64,000 nt of DNA from Virgibacillus_O xinjiangensis (GCF_042643145.1 NZ_JBHRSA010000025.1:21301-85300), one strand, 5' to 3'. Positions 16,208-24,916 are shown, counted from the first letter of the stretch. The notes: generated by a model not told the origin, from the sequence alone. Numbers and translations: made by a program.

Positions 16208-16567
16208 ATTATCCGCCGCACACCGCGGGAATCGGCAGGAGCACCAGGATATCGGCCGGACACCGAGGAAATCAGCCGAAGCGCGAGGATATCCGCCGGA
16301 CACCGCGGAAATCAGCAGGAGCGCCAGGATATCGGCCGGACACCGAGGAAATCAGCGGAAGCGCGAGGATATCCGCCGCACACCGCGGGAATCGGCAGGA
16401 GCGCGAGGATATCCGCCGGACACCGAGGAAATCAGCCGAAGCGCGAGGATATCTGCCGGACACCGCGGGAATCGGCAGGAGCGTGGGGATATCCGCCGGA
16501 CACCGAGGAAATCAGCGGAAGCGCGAGGATATCCGCCGGACACCGCGGAAATCGGCAGGAGCGCGAT
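16208..16567. repeat. 40-bp tandem array with 80-bp higher-order period (9 units)
   Basis: Nine contiguous 40-bp units occupy 16208-16567. Each unit is two related 20-bp halves, GGATATCCGCCGGACACCGA-like and GGAAATCAGCCGAAGCGCGA-like. Alternate units differ consistently (CGCGG..ATCGGCAGGAGC versus CGAGG..ATCAGCCGAAGC), giving an 80-bp period. There are no spacers, and open frames in all three phases are a by-product. It ends six bases from the deaminase stop. Confidence 0.93.
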
Positions 16568-16573
16568 ACACTC

Positions 16574-17026
16574 TCACCTCCGCTCCTGCCACAGCTTCAT
16601 TGGGTCCTCTTGTTCGTTGGTCAAGGGCATTTGTTTCATGGAAATGCTCCTTGCTTCTTTCGGCTTCTGCAGGTCTTCATAGATGATCTTCGATTTTTCC
16701 AGGCCGGCTTCGTAGGCATCCTCCACAGAGGCGCAGTAGATAATTTGTTCAATCCCGGCGAAATACATGGCAGAAAGGCACATGGGGCATGGTTCACCGC
16801 TTGCATACATGATCATCCCTGACAAGTCATTGGTTTTCAGTTGTTGTTGTGCACGCCGTAATGCCAGCATTTCTGCATGGCCGCTGATGTCGTAATGTTT
16901 ATGCAATTCATTGACACCCTCTGTGAAAATGTCCCCGTCTTTTACGAGGACGGCACCAAATGGCTGACCACCCTCCTTTACATTATTGGCAGCCAGCTCC
17001 ACCGCCCGTCTCATAAATCGGTCCAT
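16574..17026 (-). CDS. Nucleoside deaminase, guanine-deaminase (GuaD) type
   Basis: A 150-aa cytidine-deaminase-fold protein. The zinc site is complete: H50-A-E52 and P-C80-P-M-C83. The C-terminal KSKIIYEDL...W segment resembles the guanine deaminase GuaD rather than TadA. It would convert guanine to xanthine and ammonia in the cytosol. The start at ATG 17026 follows GGAGGAGG. The stop codon is six bases from a tandem repeat array and there is no clear terminator, so the 3' end of its mRNA must run into the array. TadA-like or other purine deaminase activity is the alternative. Confidence 0.83.
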   Translation of the reverse strand: MDRFMRRAVELAANNVKEGGQPFGAVLVKDGDIFTEGVNELHKHYDISGHAEMLALRRAQQQLKTNDLSGMIMYASGEPCPMCLSAMYFAGIEQIIYCASVEDAYEAGLEKSKIIYEDLQKPKEARSISMKQMPLTNEQEDPMKLWQERR

Positions 17027-17148
17027 TTCTGTTCCTCCTCCAATTATCTGTTTCATCAATTATAGAATATAGCGGGTGACCCAGCCAAAAACAATGCAGC
17101 TCTTCCAGTGTACAGGACGAATGAACCGGGACATATGCCGCTGTTTTT

Positions 17149-17202
17149 CTTACAGTCTCTTTAACTTCACTTTAAGTCTTCTTCATACTGGCTCCTTATA
17201 AT
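17149..17202 (+). promoter_or_regulatory. Pho box and -10 of glpQ
   Basis: Four hexamers recur every 11 bp: CTTACA (17149), TTTAAC (17160), TTTAAG (17171) and TTCATA (17182). A consensus -10 TATAAT is at 17197-17202. This is the arrangement of PhoP-activated promoters in Bacillus. Confidence 0.78.
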
Positions 17203-17237
17203 AGAGGTGAACCTAGTAGAAAGGAGTGCAGAAGCCT

Positions 17238-18086
17238 ATGAAACGAACAGGTATTGTATTTTCTATCATTTGTGTGGCGATGTCTATGTTTGCTATGCCC
17301 GTGATGGCCGCAAAAGGGGAGGTCTCTATGAGGGAGCAGCAGCAGATCGTCAATGTTGCACACCGTGGAGCGTCCGCCCATGCGCCGGAGAACACGATGG
17401 CGGCTTTTCACAAAGGAGTGGAGATGAAGGCTGATTATGTCGAAATCGATGTGCAGATGACCAAGGACGGAGAACTCGTGCTGATCCATGATACGACAGT
17501 CGACCGTACCACGGATGGCACCGGGAAGGTAAGTGACTATACCTTGGAGGAAATCCGTCAACTGGATGCTGGAAGCTGGTTCGGTGAGGAATTTAGTGGA
17601 GAAAAAGTGCCGACTTTTGAAGAGATGCTGGATGCTTTTCGCGGCAAAACTGGTATCCTGGTAGAGCTGAAAGCACCGGAGCTGTACCCGGGCATAGAAG
17701 AAAAGGTTGCGGAAGCTCTGAAAGAACGGAACATGGACCATACAGCCAATGGCAAGATTGTCATCCAATCCTTCAATCATGAGTCGGTGAAGAAGTCCAA
17801 GGAACTGTTGCCAGAATTGCCGCATGCCGTGTTGGCTGGCATGAGTTGGGCCGATGTCAGCATGGAAGAACTGAATGAATTTGCATCCTATGCCGATTAT
17901 TTCAATCCGAATATGAACATCGTGACACCTGAACTAGTCGATATGGTACATACTGCCGGCTTGGAGATCTATCCATATACCTCCAGATCGCAGGAGCAGG
18001 CTTATCATCTATTCGATTTGAATGTAGATGGCATTGTGACCGACTATCCAGAGCATGTTTATCATCATCCGGTAAAAAATCAATAG
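17238..18086 (+). CDS. glpQ: Secreted glycerophosphodiester phosphodiesterase
   Basis: A 282-aa protein with a signal peptide (KRTGIVFSIICVAMSMF, likely cleavage after PVMA). The GDPD catalytic parts follow: AHRGASAHAPENT, EIDVQMTKDGELVLIHD and DRTTDGTG. It hydrolyses glycerophosphodiesters, and B. subtilis GlpQ also degrades glycerol-phosphate teichoic acid, releasing glycerol-3-phosphate outside the cell. ATG 17238 follows AAAGGAG. The upstream Pho box indicates phosphate-starvation control, which fits phosphate scavenging. It is monocistronic, closed by a strong terminator. Confidence 0.92.
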   Translation: MKRTGIVFSIICVAMSMFAMPVMAAKGEVSMREQQQIVNVAHRGASAHAPENTMAAFHKGVEMKADYVEIDVQMTKDGELVLIHDTTVDRTTDGTGKVSDYTLEEIRQLDAGSWFGEEFSGEKVPTFEEMLDAFRGKTGILVELKAPELYPGIEEKVAEALKERNMDHTANGKIVIQSFNHESVKKSKELLPELPHAVLAGMSWADVSMEELNEFASYADYFNPNMNIVTPELVDMVHTAGLEIYPYTSRSQEQAYHLFDLNVDGIVTDYPEHVYHHPVKNQ

Positions 18087-18094
18087 AAACATAG

Positions 18095-18133
18095 AAAGCG
18101 CTCCGGCAGCCTTAGGTCAATCGGAGCGCTTTC
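18095..18133. terminator. Bidirectional terminator after glpQ
   Basis: The 11-bp perfect stem AAAGCGCTCCG / CGGAGCGCTTT lies between two convergent genes. Confidence 0.85.
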
Positions 18134-18137
18134 CATG

Positions 18138-18320
18138 TCAGTGCTTCTCTTTTTCCTCCAGAAGCTTGTCCAATTTTTCTTCCACCCTTTTCATGCGGCG
18201 GTTTCTACGGACCACAACAAGGACAATGCCTACTATTACAAGCATCATCAGTAAAAACAATACCAATTGAAAAATCATATCACCCGTCTGTAAAGCTCCC
18301 ACAGTTGCTGATATAATCAT
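18138..18320 (-). CDS. Small membrane protein with a cytosolic charged tail
   Basis: A 60-aa protein with one long hydrophobic helix (MIFQLVLFLLMMLVIVGIVL) followed by RRNRRMKRVEEKLDKLLEEK, a basic then heptad-like charged tail. By the positive-inside rule the tail is cytosolic. The ATG at 18320 is preceded by a run of six G at good distance. It resembles the small DUF4083-type proteins of Bacillus, but this is not certain. The function is unknown. Confidence 0.7.
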   Translation of the reverse strand: MIISATVGALQTGDMIFQLVLFLLMMLVIVGIVLVVVRRNRRMKRVEEKLDKLLEEKEKH

Positions 18321-18386
18321 TTTCCATCCCCCCTGCAATTAATAGATTCCATAGGCAAGGTAACATGCCCATCACACGGAAAGTGC

Positions 18387-18929
18387 TCACCCTTCCGCAG
18401 ACACACAAAGGAATTTCACCGTCTCCTCTGTCCGGTTCAGCCAATAGTGCGGCTTGGAGGAATCGACAAAGATGCTGTCGTACGGTTCCAGGGTGTATTC
18501 CGTCTGATTGATCATGACTGTCAGTGTCCCTTCCAATACATAGAGGAATTCCTGCCCGCTGTGCGTGATATTGTTGCCTTGATTATCACCTGGATTCAAT
18601 ACCACAAGAATCGGTGTGAATAGCGGGTTTTGCATCTTCCCAGTAAGATCTCTGTAAATGAATGTATTCTCGCCCAAGTCATCCACATCGGATGTGTTAC
18701 GGGCAATCGCTTCTTCCGGATCTTTTTCCGGCTCATCGAAAAAGTGGCTCGGATTCACCCCGAGTGTATCGGAAATTTTCTTGAGTGACTCTAACGTAGC
18801 CGATGATTTTCCGTTTTCCAATTGCGACAGGAAACTGATCGACAAACCTGTCTGCTGGGAAATCTGTTTCAAGGTCAGCTTTTTCCTCTTCCGCAGCTGT
18901 TTTATATTTGCTCCTAACGCTTCCTGCAT
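18387..18929 (-). CDS. XRE-cupin transcriptional regulator
   Basis: A 180-aa protein. Residues 5-60 are an XRE-type helix-turn-helix (LTLKQISQQTGLSISFLSQL with ENGKSSATLESL). Residues about 105-178 form a cupin with HSGQEFLYVLEGTL and SSKPHYWLNR. Such regulators sense small molecules through the cupin and control adjacent amine or amino-acid catabolic genes. ATG 18929 follows GAGGTG. It diverges from an MHS permease and an ornithine-cyclodeaminase-like gene, which are its likely targets. A palindrome at 19084-19100 is a candidate operator. Confidence 0.88.
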   Translation of the reverse strand: MQEALGANIKQLRKRKKLTLKQISQQTGLSISFLSQLENGKSSATLESLKKISDTLGVNPSHFFDEPEKDPEEAIARNTSDVDDLGENTFIYRDLTGKMQNPLFTPILVVLNPGDNQGNNITHSGQEFLYVLEGTLTVMINQTEYTLEPYDSIFVDSSKPHYWLNRTEETVKFLCVSAEG

Positions 18930-19041
18930 ATGTTGTTCACCTCGTGCCGACAACCAAATTGAATGTTCATTATAGCATGGTCCCCGGGAATCTTGTTATC
19001 TAATATTCTATAGGATGAAGTATGGTTAATTGAATAGATTG

Positions 19042-19071
19042 TTGACAATTTATAGAAAATTACCGTATAAT
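19042..19071 (+). promoter_or_regulatory. Promoter of the MHS permease operon
   Basis: TTGACA (19042-19047), an 18-bp spacer and TATAAT (19066-19071): both hexamers match the SigA consensus. Confidence 0.8.
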
Positions 19072-19083
19072 TCGATTAGAAAG

Positions 19084-19100
19084 TTTAAGTGACACTTAAA
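19084..19100 (+). promoter_or_regulatory. Perfect 17-bp palindrome, candidate operator
   Basis: TTTAAGTG-A-CACTTAAA lies 13 bp downstream of the -10, where a bound repressor would block initiation. The divergent XRE-cupin protein is the obvious candidate binder. Confidence 0.65.
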
Positions 19101-19215
19101 TTCTGGTGACAGGAGGGGAGAAGAAGGGAAGAACTTGCTATTCATTCTATATCTTTTTTGTAAGCGATTTCTTTAGGTGGAAGCTTTTCAAACACAAATA
19201 TAGGAGTGATAGACA

Positions 19216-20535
19216 ATGGAGAAGAAAAAAATGCGCCGGGTGCTTGTCGCGAGTATTGTCGGAAGTGCCATTGAATGGTTTGACTACTTTTTATATGGGA
19301 CTGTTGCCGCTTTGGTCTTCAATCAGCTGTTCTTTGTAACCGAGGACCCGGCATTCGGTACGTTGTATGCCTTTGCGACATTCGCGCTGGCCTTTTTGAT
19401 CCGCCCGTTCGGAGGAATCATCTTCAGTCATATCGGCGACCGGATCGGACGGAAGAAGACCTTGGTCCTGACGCTCAGTCTGATGGGAATTTCCACTTTC
19501 TTGATGGGGGTTCTGCCGACGTATCAAGTCATTGGCATCTGGGCACCCATCCTGTTGATTACTTTGCGACTGATCCAGGGGATCGGCCTTGGCGGTGAAT
19601 GGGGAGGAGCGTTGCTGTTGGCGGTGGAATATGCACCAAAAGAGAAGCGCGGCCTGTTCGGAAGTGTTCCCCAGATGGGGGTTACCCTCGGGATGCTGAT
19701 GGGAACCATTGCCCTGTCGATCATGACCTTGCTGCCGGAAGGTTCCTTCATGACTTGGGGCTGGAGGGTGCCATTCCTACTGAGTGCAATGCTGGTCATC
19801 TTCGGTCTGTGGATCCGTAAGGGAATCGACGAAACACCATCCTTCAAAAAGAATCAGGAGCAGGGAACCGTGGCCAAGCTGCCGATTGCTGATACCCTGC
19901 GCTACCATTGGAAAGAAGTGCTGATCGCCATCGGGGCGAAAGTGGTGGAGACCGCTCCATTCTATATTTTCGGTACTTTCATCGTTTCCTATGCCACATC
20001 CAATTTGAGTTTCACGGAAACAAATGCATTGAATGCCGTAACCATTGGTACGATCATCACGACCATCATGATGCCGATCATGGGTGCTCTATCGGATAAA
20101 ATCGGGCGGAAGCCGCTGTACATTGGGGGAACCATCCTGATGGCACTGTATGCTTTCCCTTATTTCTGGCTGATCCACCAAGGTTCGGTAGCCATGCTGA
20201 TGTTGGCGACCATCATCGGGCTTGGTATCATCTGGGCACCGATTACCGCTGTGCTCGGTACCATGTTTTCGGAGATTTTCAGTGCCAAGGTACGCTACAC
20301 CGGAATTTCACTCGGTTATCAGATAGGCGCAGCACTTGCCGGTGGTACTGCACCACTTGTTGCGACTGCCTTGCTGATCCGCTTCGATAATTCCTATGTG
20401 CCGGTAGCATTGTACATCATCCTCACCGCTGTGATCTCCCTTGTAGCTGTTTCGGCTGTGAAAGACCGTAAGGCACAAGATTTGGATGAGGAAGAAGAAG
20501 TACTTCAGACGAGTGAAGCCAAAGCGACAACATAG
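19216..20535 (+). CDS. MFS transporter, metabolite:H+ symporter (MHS) family
   Basis: A 439-aa, 12-helix protein with MHS-family signatures: GSAIEWFDYFLYGTVAALVF near residue 16, RPFGGIIFSHIGDRIGRK near 72 and GLGGEWGGALLLAVEYAPKE near 124. Relatives (ShiA, KgtP, ProP) import organic acids, betaines or amino acids with protons. It follows a consensus promoter and a palindromic operator, and is probably cotranscribed with the ornithine-cyclodeaminase-like gene 20 bp downstream. The substrate is presumably the amino or imino acid processed by that enzyme. This is inference. Confidence 0.88.
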   Translation: MEKKKMRRVLVASIVGSAIEWFDYFLYGTVAALVFNQLFFVTEDPAFGTLYAFATFALAFLIRPFGGIIFSHIGDRIGRKKTLVLTLSLMGISTFLMGVLPTYQVIGIWAPILLITLRLIQGIGLGGEWGGALLLAVEYAPKEKRGLFGSVPQMGVTLGMLMGTIALSIMTLLPEGSFMTWGWRVPFLLSAMLVIFGLWIRKGIDETPSFKKNQEQGTVAKLPIADTLRYHWKEVLIAIGAKVVETAPFYIFGTFIVSYATSNLSFTETNALNAVTIGTIITTIMMPIMGALSDKIGRKPLYIGGTILMALYAFPYFWLIHQGSVAMLMLATIIGLGIIWAPITAVLGTMFSEIFSAKVRYTGISLGYQIGAALAGGTAPLVATALLIRFDNSYVPVALYIILTAVISLVAVSAVKDRKAQDLDEEEEVLQTSEAKATT

Positions 20536-20555
20536 AGAGAGAAAGGGAGTATGAC

Positions 20556-21545
20556 ATGCTTATTCTATCAGGTAAAGATATACAGCAACATTATCGTATG
20601 GGGGACGCCATTGCAGATGTGAAGCAGGGGCTCAATTCGAAAAAAGGCGGCTCGATCACTAGTCCGCATCGCACGGTTCTTGACGTCCCGCAGCATGATG
20701 GTTCTGCATTGTATATGCCGAGTGCCGACCTGGCACAAGAGATGGCATCGGTGAAAGTCGTGTCCATCTTCCCACAGAACCCGGCAAAGGGGAAACCGAC
20801 GACCCAGGGGGTGCTGATGCTGACGGAAGCAGAAACAGGGGAGCATATTTGCATGATGGATGCCTCCTACTTAACCAGGCTCCGGACAGGGGCACTCAGC
20901 GCCATTGCGACAGAAAAGCTGGCCAGGGAAGATGCCAAAGTAGTTGGGGTAATCGGAACAGGTGCCATGGCTTTTGAACAAGTGCTTGGAATGTTGGAGG
21001 TCCGCAACATATCTTCCCTGAAACTGTACAATCGCACCAAGGAAAAGGCCGAAGCTTTCAAGAAGAAGCTGCAGGATTTCGGGGTGGAAGTGGATATGGA
21101 TGTCTGCGACCACTCCGAGGACGTGCTGGCTGAAGCGGACATCCTCTGCTGTGCCACCCGTTCGAAAGAACCCGTATTTAACGGAGACCTGTTGAAGGAA
21201 GGCACCCATGTCAACGGAGTCGGCTCCTTTCTGCCATCGATGCGAGAAGTGGACCAGGCCACCATCAGAAGAGCAGAAAAAATAGTGGTTGATGACCTGG
21301 CCGGTGTCAAAGACGAGGCCGGAGAGCTGATCCACGCCGATGCGGATGAGCAATTCAACTGGGATTTTTCTTCTATCGATGCCGAACTCAGCGATCTTGG
21401 CGAGGATGACAGGCCACTGAGGGAATCGAAAGAGGGCATCACTTTTTTCAAATCCGTCGGTGCCGCCTATTTCGATCTAGTAGTAGCCATTGGAATCTAC
21501 AAAAAATTGAAGGACATGGATATTGGAGTAGAGGCAGAGTTATAA
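20556..21545 (+). CDS. Ornithine cyclodeaminase / mu-crystallin family protein
   Basis: A 329-aa protein with the family NAD(P)-binding motif GVIGTGAMAFEQ near residue 131 and the substrate-region LTRLRTGALSAIA (Arg and Gly-Ala) near 107. The family includes ornithine cyclodeaminase, alanine dehydrogenase (archaeal), ketimine reductases and lysine cyclodeaminase, so the exact reaction is open. It follows the MHS permease by 20 bp with GAAAGGGAG before the ATG, and a terminator follows. Together with the XRE-cupin regulator it looks like an import-and-catabolism unit for one amino or imino acid. Confidence 0.87.
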   Translation: MLILSGKDIQQHYRMGDAIADVKQGLNSKKGGSITSPHRTVLDVPQHDGSALYMPSADLAQEMASVKVVSIFPQNPAKGKPTTQGVLMLTEAETGEHICMMDASYLTRLRTGALSAIATEKLAREDAKVVGVIGTGAMAFEQVLGMLEVRNISSLKLYNRTKEKAEAFKKKLQDFGVEVDMDVCDHSEDVLAEADILCCATRSKEPVFNGDLLKEGTHVNGVGSFLPSMREVDQATIRRAEKIVVDDLAGVKDEAGELIHADADEQFNWDFSSIDAELSDLGEDDRPLRESKEGITFFKSVGAAYFDLVVAIGIYKKLKDMDIGVEAEL

Positions 21546-21602
21546 GCTATGTAGATTGCCAGGCCGGCAGACGCATGAACCGGCATCAACCTTATATGAC
21601 GA

Positions 21603-21633
21603 AAATAGACCGGGCAACCCGCTCGGTCTATTT
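21603..21633. terminator. Bidirectional terminator between the OCD and znuA genes
   Basis: AAATAGACC (21603-21611) pairs with GGTCTATTT (21625-21633), with T- and A-rich flanks. It serves both convergent genes. Confidence 0.8.
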
Positions 21634-21642
21634 CATTGGCCA

Positions 21643-22701
21643 TTAGTTTGTCACTTCATCCAATACTTCGATATTTTGTTTCATCAAAGACAGATAGTCC
21701 TCACCGTTATCGATATCCTCTTCCGTCAAAACGGACACGTTATGAATTTGTGCTTTTTTCATACCGAGCTGTTCCTGAATGATTTCCGATACACGATTGG
21801 AACTGTTTTGTTCATAGATCATGTATTCCAGGTCATATTCATCAGCCAGGTCAATGATTTGCGTCAATTCCTTCTGGGAAGGTTCGCTGCTGGAAGAGAG
21901 GCCGTTCACAGATATTTGCTCGATCCCATAGCGTTCTTCCCAATAGCCATATGCTGCATGGGACACGAGAATATGCTTGTCTTCCTTGTTTCCAATAGAA
22001 CTAACAAACTCCTCATCCAGCTGATGCAGGTCATCTTTTAGAGAAGTGAAGTTTTCCTCGTACGTTTGTTCTGCCTCTGGATTCAGCTCGATAAGCTCCT
22101 CTTTTACCATCTCTGCCATTTCTATCATTCTCACTGGATCGAGCCAAACATGTGGGTTATGGTCGCCGTGGTTGTGCCCATCATCCCCTTCATGGCCATG
22201 AGAATCTTGGTTTTCGCCGTGAGCATCTTGATGTTCACCCTCATCATGTTGCTCATCTTCATGATGTTCATCGCCATCATGGTGCTCATGCGCTTCGTCG
22301 TTATGCTCGTCTTCTGCGGAACCCTCGCTTGGCTGGAACAGCTCCTCATTCTGTCCGAGTTCCACCATCTCCACCTCTTGGGAGGACAATGCCTCTGCAG
22401 CGGTTTCGGCAAAGCCTTCCATGCCGGCTCCCATATAAATGAACGCATCTCCGTCTGCGATGGTTGTCATATCACGTGTCGTCGGTTCAAATGTATGGGC
22501 ATCCACCCCGGGAGGGAAGACCGATTCAACGGAAATGGTATCCCCGCCTATCCGCTCTGCTGCATACTGGATGGGATAAAGTGTGGTATAAATCGTTAGC
22601 CCTTCCGTTTCTTTATTTGGTGAAGCTTGCTCAGCAGAACTGCAACCCGCCACCACAAGGGCAATCAAAATGAATAAGATCAGTGCTTTTAAGCTTTTCA
22701 A
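21643..22701 (-). CDS. znuA: Zinc ABC transporter substrate-binding lipoprotein, ZnuA/AdcA-like
   Basis: About 352 aa. A lipobox (LVVAGC) follows the N-terminal hydrophobic stretch. The cluster-A-1 fold is clear: TTLYPIQYAAERIGG, FPPGVDAHTFEPT with a zinc His, NPHVWLDP with the next His, and LVSHAAYGYW. Residues about 128-185 form a long His/Asp/Glu-rich loop typical of zinc-specific members. The protein captures Zn(II) outside the membrane. No start ATG exists. TTG 22701 has AGAGG nine bases upstream, and TTG 22707 is an alternative. No permease or ATPase gene is adjacent, so it is an orphan binding protein here. Two Zur boxes lie upstream. Confidence 0.9.
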   Translation of the reverse strand: MKSLKALILFILIALVVAGCSSAEQASPNKETEGLTIYTTLYPIQYAAERIGGDTISVESVFPPGVDAHTFEPTTRDMTTIADGDAFIYMGAGMEGFAETAAEALSSQEVEMVELGQNEELFQPSEGSAEDEHNDEAHEHHDGDEHHEDEQHDEGEHQDAHGENQDSHGHEGDDGHNHGDHNPHVWLDPVRMIEMAEMVKEELIELNPEAEQTYEENFTSLKDDLHQLDEEFVSSIGNKEDKHILVSHAAYGYWEERYGIEQISVNGLSSSSEPSQKELTQIIDLADEYDLEYMIYEQNSSNRVSEIIQEQLGMKKAQIHNVSVLTEEDIDNGEDYLSLMKQNIEVLDEVTN

Positions 22702-22754
22702 CGTCAACTTCCTCTCCGCATCTTTTCTTTACTGTTTATAGTTATGAATAAAAT

Positions 22755-22800
22755 AATACCGTAATGATTACGTTTTGTAAATAGTAACGGTTACGGTTTA
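22755..22800 (-). promoter_or_regulatory. Two Zur boxes upstream of znuA
   Basis: CCGTAATGATTACGTT (from 22759) matches the Bacillus Zur palindrome core CGTAATnATTACG. A second, GTAACGGTTACGG (from 22785), is a variant. The pair implies zinc-dependent repression. Confidence 0.8.
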
Positions 22801-22927
22801 TATCAAGAATGATTCCAACAGCTTGAGACCTGCCTGTAAGAGAAGAAACCTGCTTGTCTACGCTGAACTTTAGAAGAAACATCTATTTCTGTATGCCGAT
22901 GCAGCAGCATCTGATACTGCAGCTATT

Positions 22928-22956
22928 TTGATAGAATGGATGAAAAGGCGTAAAAT
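22928..22956 (+). promoter_or_regulatory. Promoter of the FUSC gene
   Basis: TTGATA (22928-22933), a 17-bp spacer, then TAAAAT (22951-22956), about 50 bp before the start codon. Confidence 0.65.
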
Positions 22957-23008
22957 AGGAAGGGTGCATGAATGGTATAAAGGTAAGTAAAGAAAGAGGC
23001 GCTATTAG

Positions 23009-24916
23009 ATGAATAACAACAGCAATCATACATTCTGGACCACCGTGAAACAGGCATTTGAAATAAAAAATGTTCCATTCCCCTGGATTAAGTCTTTACT
23101 CGCAGGGATCTGTGCAGGGATACCTATATTTCTTGGACTGCTATTCGGCAATTTCCAATATGGGATGTACGGCAGTATCGGAAGCTTCACGTTTCTCTAC
23201 ATGTTCAATGAACCACTTGCCCAGCGAGCGAAGAAGCTGTTCTTTGTTGCCGTCGGCCTGGCTGCCGCTGTCGGAATAGGTACACTGCTGGCCCCGTATC
23301 CATTGGCAATGGCAGTGGCTGTCGGCTTTATTGGTGCATTTGTCACCTTCATTTTCGGGACCCTGAAATTTCCAGGGCCTGCTGCGATCTTTTTTGTTCT
23401 GGCTGTCACCTTGACTTCTGCCATGAATATCAATCCATCGGAAGCCCCGATACGGGCGGGACTGGTTTTTCTAGGTGGGATGCTTTCCTGGACAGTCGCC
23501 ATGTCCGGCTGGTTCATTAATCGAAGAGGGTCTGAAACGAAAGCATTGAAAGCTGTTTACAACCAGCTGGCTTCGCTGATCGATTCTGCAAGTACCGATA
23601 CATTCAGTGTGGCCAGGGAAAAGGCGCTCCAGCAGATCAAGGTCGCTGGTGATACGTTGTCTGCCGGCTATATATCATGGGATAAATCCATGGAATCCAG
23701 GAAGTTATACTATTTATATGAGCAGGCGAACCATATCTTTTCCGAAGTGGTCGAGTATCATGCCAAGGAAGGTAGCCGGATTCCCGAGGACTTCGGACAA
23801 GCAATTCGAGAATTTGTGAAGTCTCTCGAAGGTGGGAAGTCATCTGCTTCTGCCCTTCCCAAGGTCGATGACCACCCGATGCTCATACGGCTTAGCACCC
23901 GGATCAGGGAGGTGGATGAGGTACTGACTGACCCGGAGAAAGCCGCGAAACATGACATTCATATCCGAAAGCCGCCGGTCCGTTCCTTATTTGCAGGGGC
24001 ACTTCATAAAAATTCCATCGTATTCATCTCCTCGCTCAGGAATGGCTTCATCATGGTCATTGCCGCGCTGATCGCCTTTTCGTTCGACTTTGACCGTGCA
24101 TACTGGATTCCACTTTCCTGTGCAGCAGTGATGATGGGAACCACCGTCATGACGACTTTCCACCGGGCCATCCAGCGTTCCGTGGGAACCATCATCGGTG
24201 TACTGATCGCCAGCATGTTATTGGCATCCCAGCCAGAGGGGTGGATGATTGCAGTCATCATTACCGTGCTCACATTCGGAGCGGAAATGTTCATACCGAG
24301 GAATTACGCACTCGCCGCATTTTTCTTCACCTCAACGGCAATTTTCATGGCAGAAAATGCTACCCAAATTTTTGATGTGGGCTATTTCGCCGCCATAAGG
24401 GCTACGGATGTCCTGATTGGCTGTACCATCGGCCTTGCCGGCACATACTTGATCGGCAGAAGATCTGCATCCAGCCGTCTCCCGCATTTGCTGTCCAAAA
24501 CAATCCGCAGCGAGATGCAAGTGCTTGCTCAACTGTTTTCCGATAACACCGGTACAGCTGTAGGAGAAAGCGGGGACATGCGGAAAATGCAGACCAACTT
24601 GAACAACCTCAACCTGGTATATTCCACGGCCTTGGGAGAGATACCGCGAAATAAACCGGCTCTTCATAATCTCTGGCCGATCATCTTCTCAACGGATCAG
24701 CTCGGATACTTGTTGGAAGCAGCGGCCAAAGAACCGAACCGTACCATTTTATCTGACGAAGAAATGGCCCATTTGCTGTTGACTTTTGAGAAAATGGCCC
24801 AAGCTGCCAAACAGGAGCAGCCGCTCAGTAGGAGAGAAATACCACGGCTGCCGAGCCACCCCCATATTGAAAAGGAAATTGCCGATCTGCAGACAGCAAT
24901 GCAGCTGAGGAAATAA
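23009..24916 (+). CDS. FUSC family membrane protein, putative aromatic acid exporter
   Basis: A 635-aa protein with two membrane blocks: residues about 28-170 and, after a cytosolic region, about 335-500. It ends with a soluble helical domain. This is the FUSC (fusaric acid resistance-like) layout seen in YccS, YhcP/AaeB and related exporters. The motif RNGFIMVIAALIAFSFDFDRAYW marks the start of the second block, and HRAIQRSVGTIIGVL follows. The family is linked to efflux of aromatic or weak acids, but the substrate is unknown. The start follows GAAAGAGG. The nearest downstream sequence is a 21-bp repeat array, with no clear terminator. Confidence 0.82.
   Translation: MNNNSNHTFWTTVKQAFEIKNVPFPWIKSLLAGICAGIPIFLGLLFGNFQYGMYGSIGSFTFLYMFNEPLAQRAKKLFFVAVGLAAAVGIGTLLAPYPLAMAVAVGFIGAFVTFIFGTLKFPGPAAIFFVLAVTLTSAMNINPSEAPIRAGLVFLGGMLSWTVAMSGWFINRRGSETKALKAVYNQLASLIDSASTDTFSVAREKALQQIKVAGDTLSAGYISWDKSMESRKLYYLYEQANHIFSEVVEYHAKEGSRIPEDFGQAIREFVKSLEGGKSSASALPKVDDHPMLIRLSTRIREVDEVLTDPEKAAKHDIHIRKPPVRSLFAGALHKNSIVFISSLRNGFIMVIAALIAFSFDFDRAYWIPLSCAAVMMGTTVMTTFHRAIQRSVGTIIGVLIASMLLASQPEGWMIAVIITVLTFGAEMFIPRNYALAAFFFTSTAIFMAENATQIFDVGYFAAIRATDVLIGCTIGLAGTYLIGRRSASSRLPHLLSKTIRSEMQVLAQLFSDNTGTAVGESGDMRKMQTNLNNLNLVYSTALGEIPRNKPALHNLWPIIFSTDQLGYLLEAAAKEPNRTILSDEEMAHLLLTFEKMAQAAKQEQPLSRREIPRLPSHPHIEKEIADLQTAMQLRK

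Noticed and set aside
16139..16822. Long open frames in all three phases across the 40-bp tandem array, encoding repeated DIRRTPRKSA-type peptides
   Set aside because: The repeat unit is 40 bp, not a multiple of three, and frames stay open only because of repeat composition. No ribosome binding site or conserved phase supports a protein.
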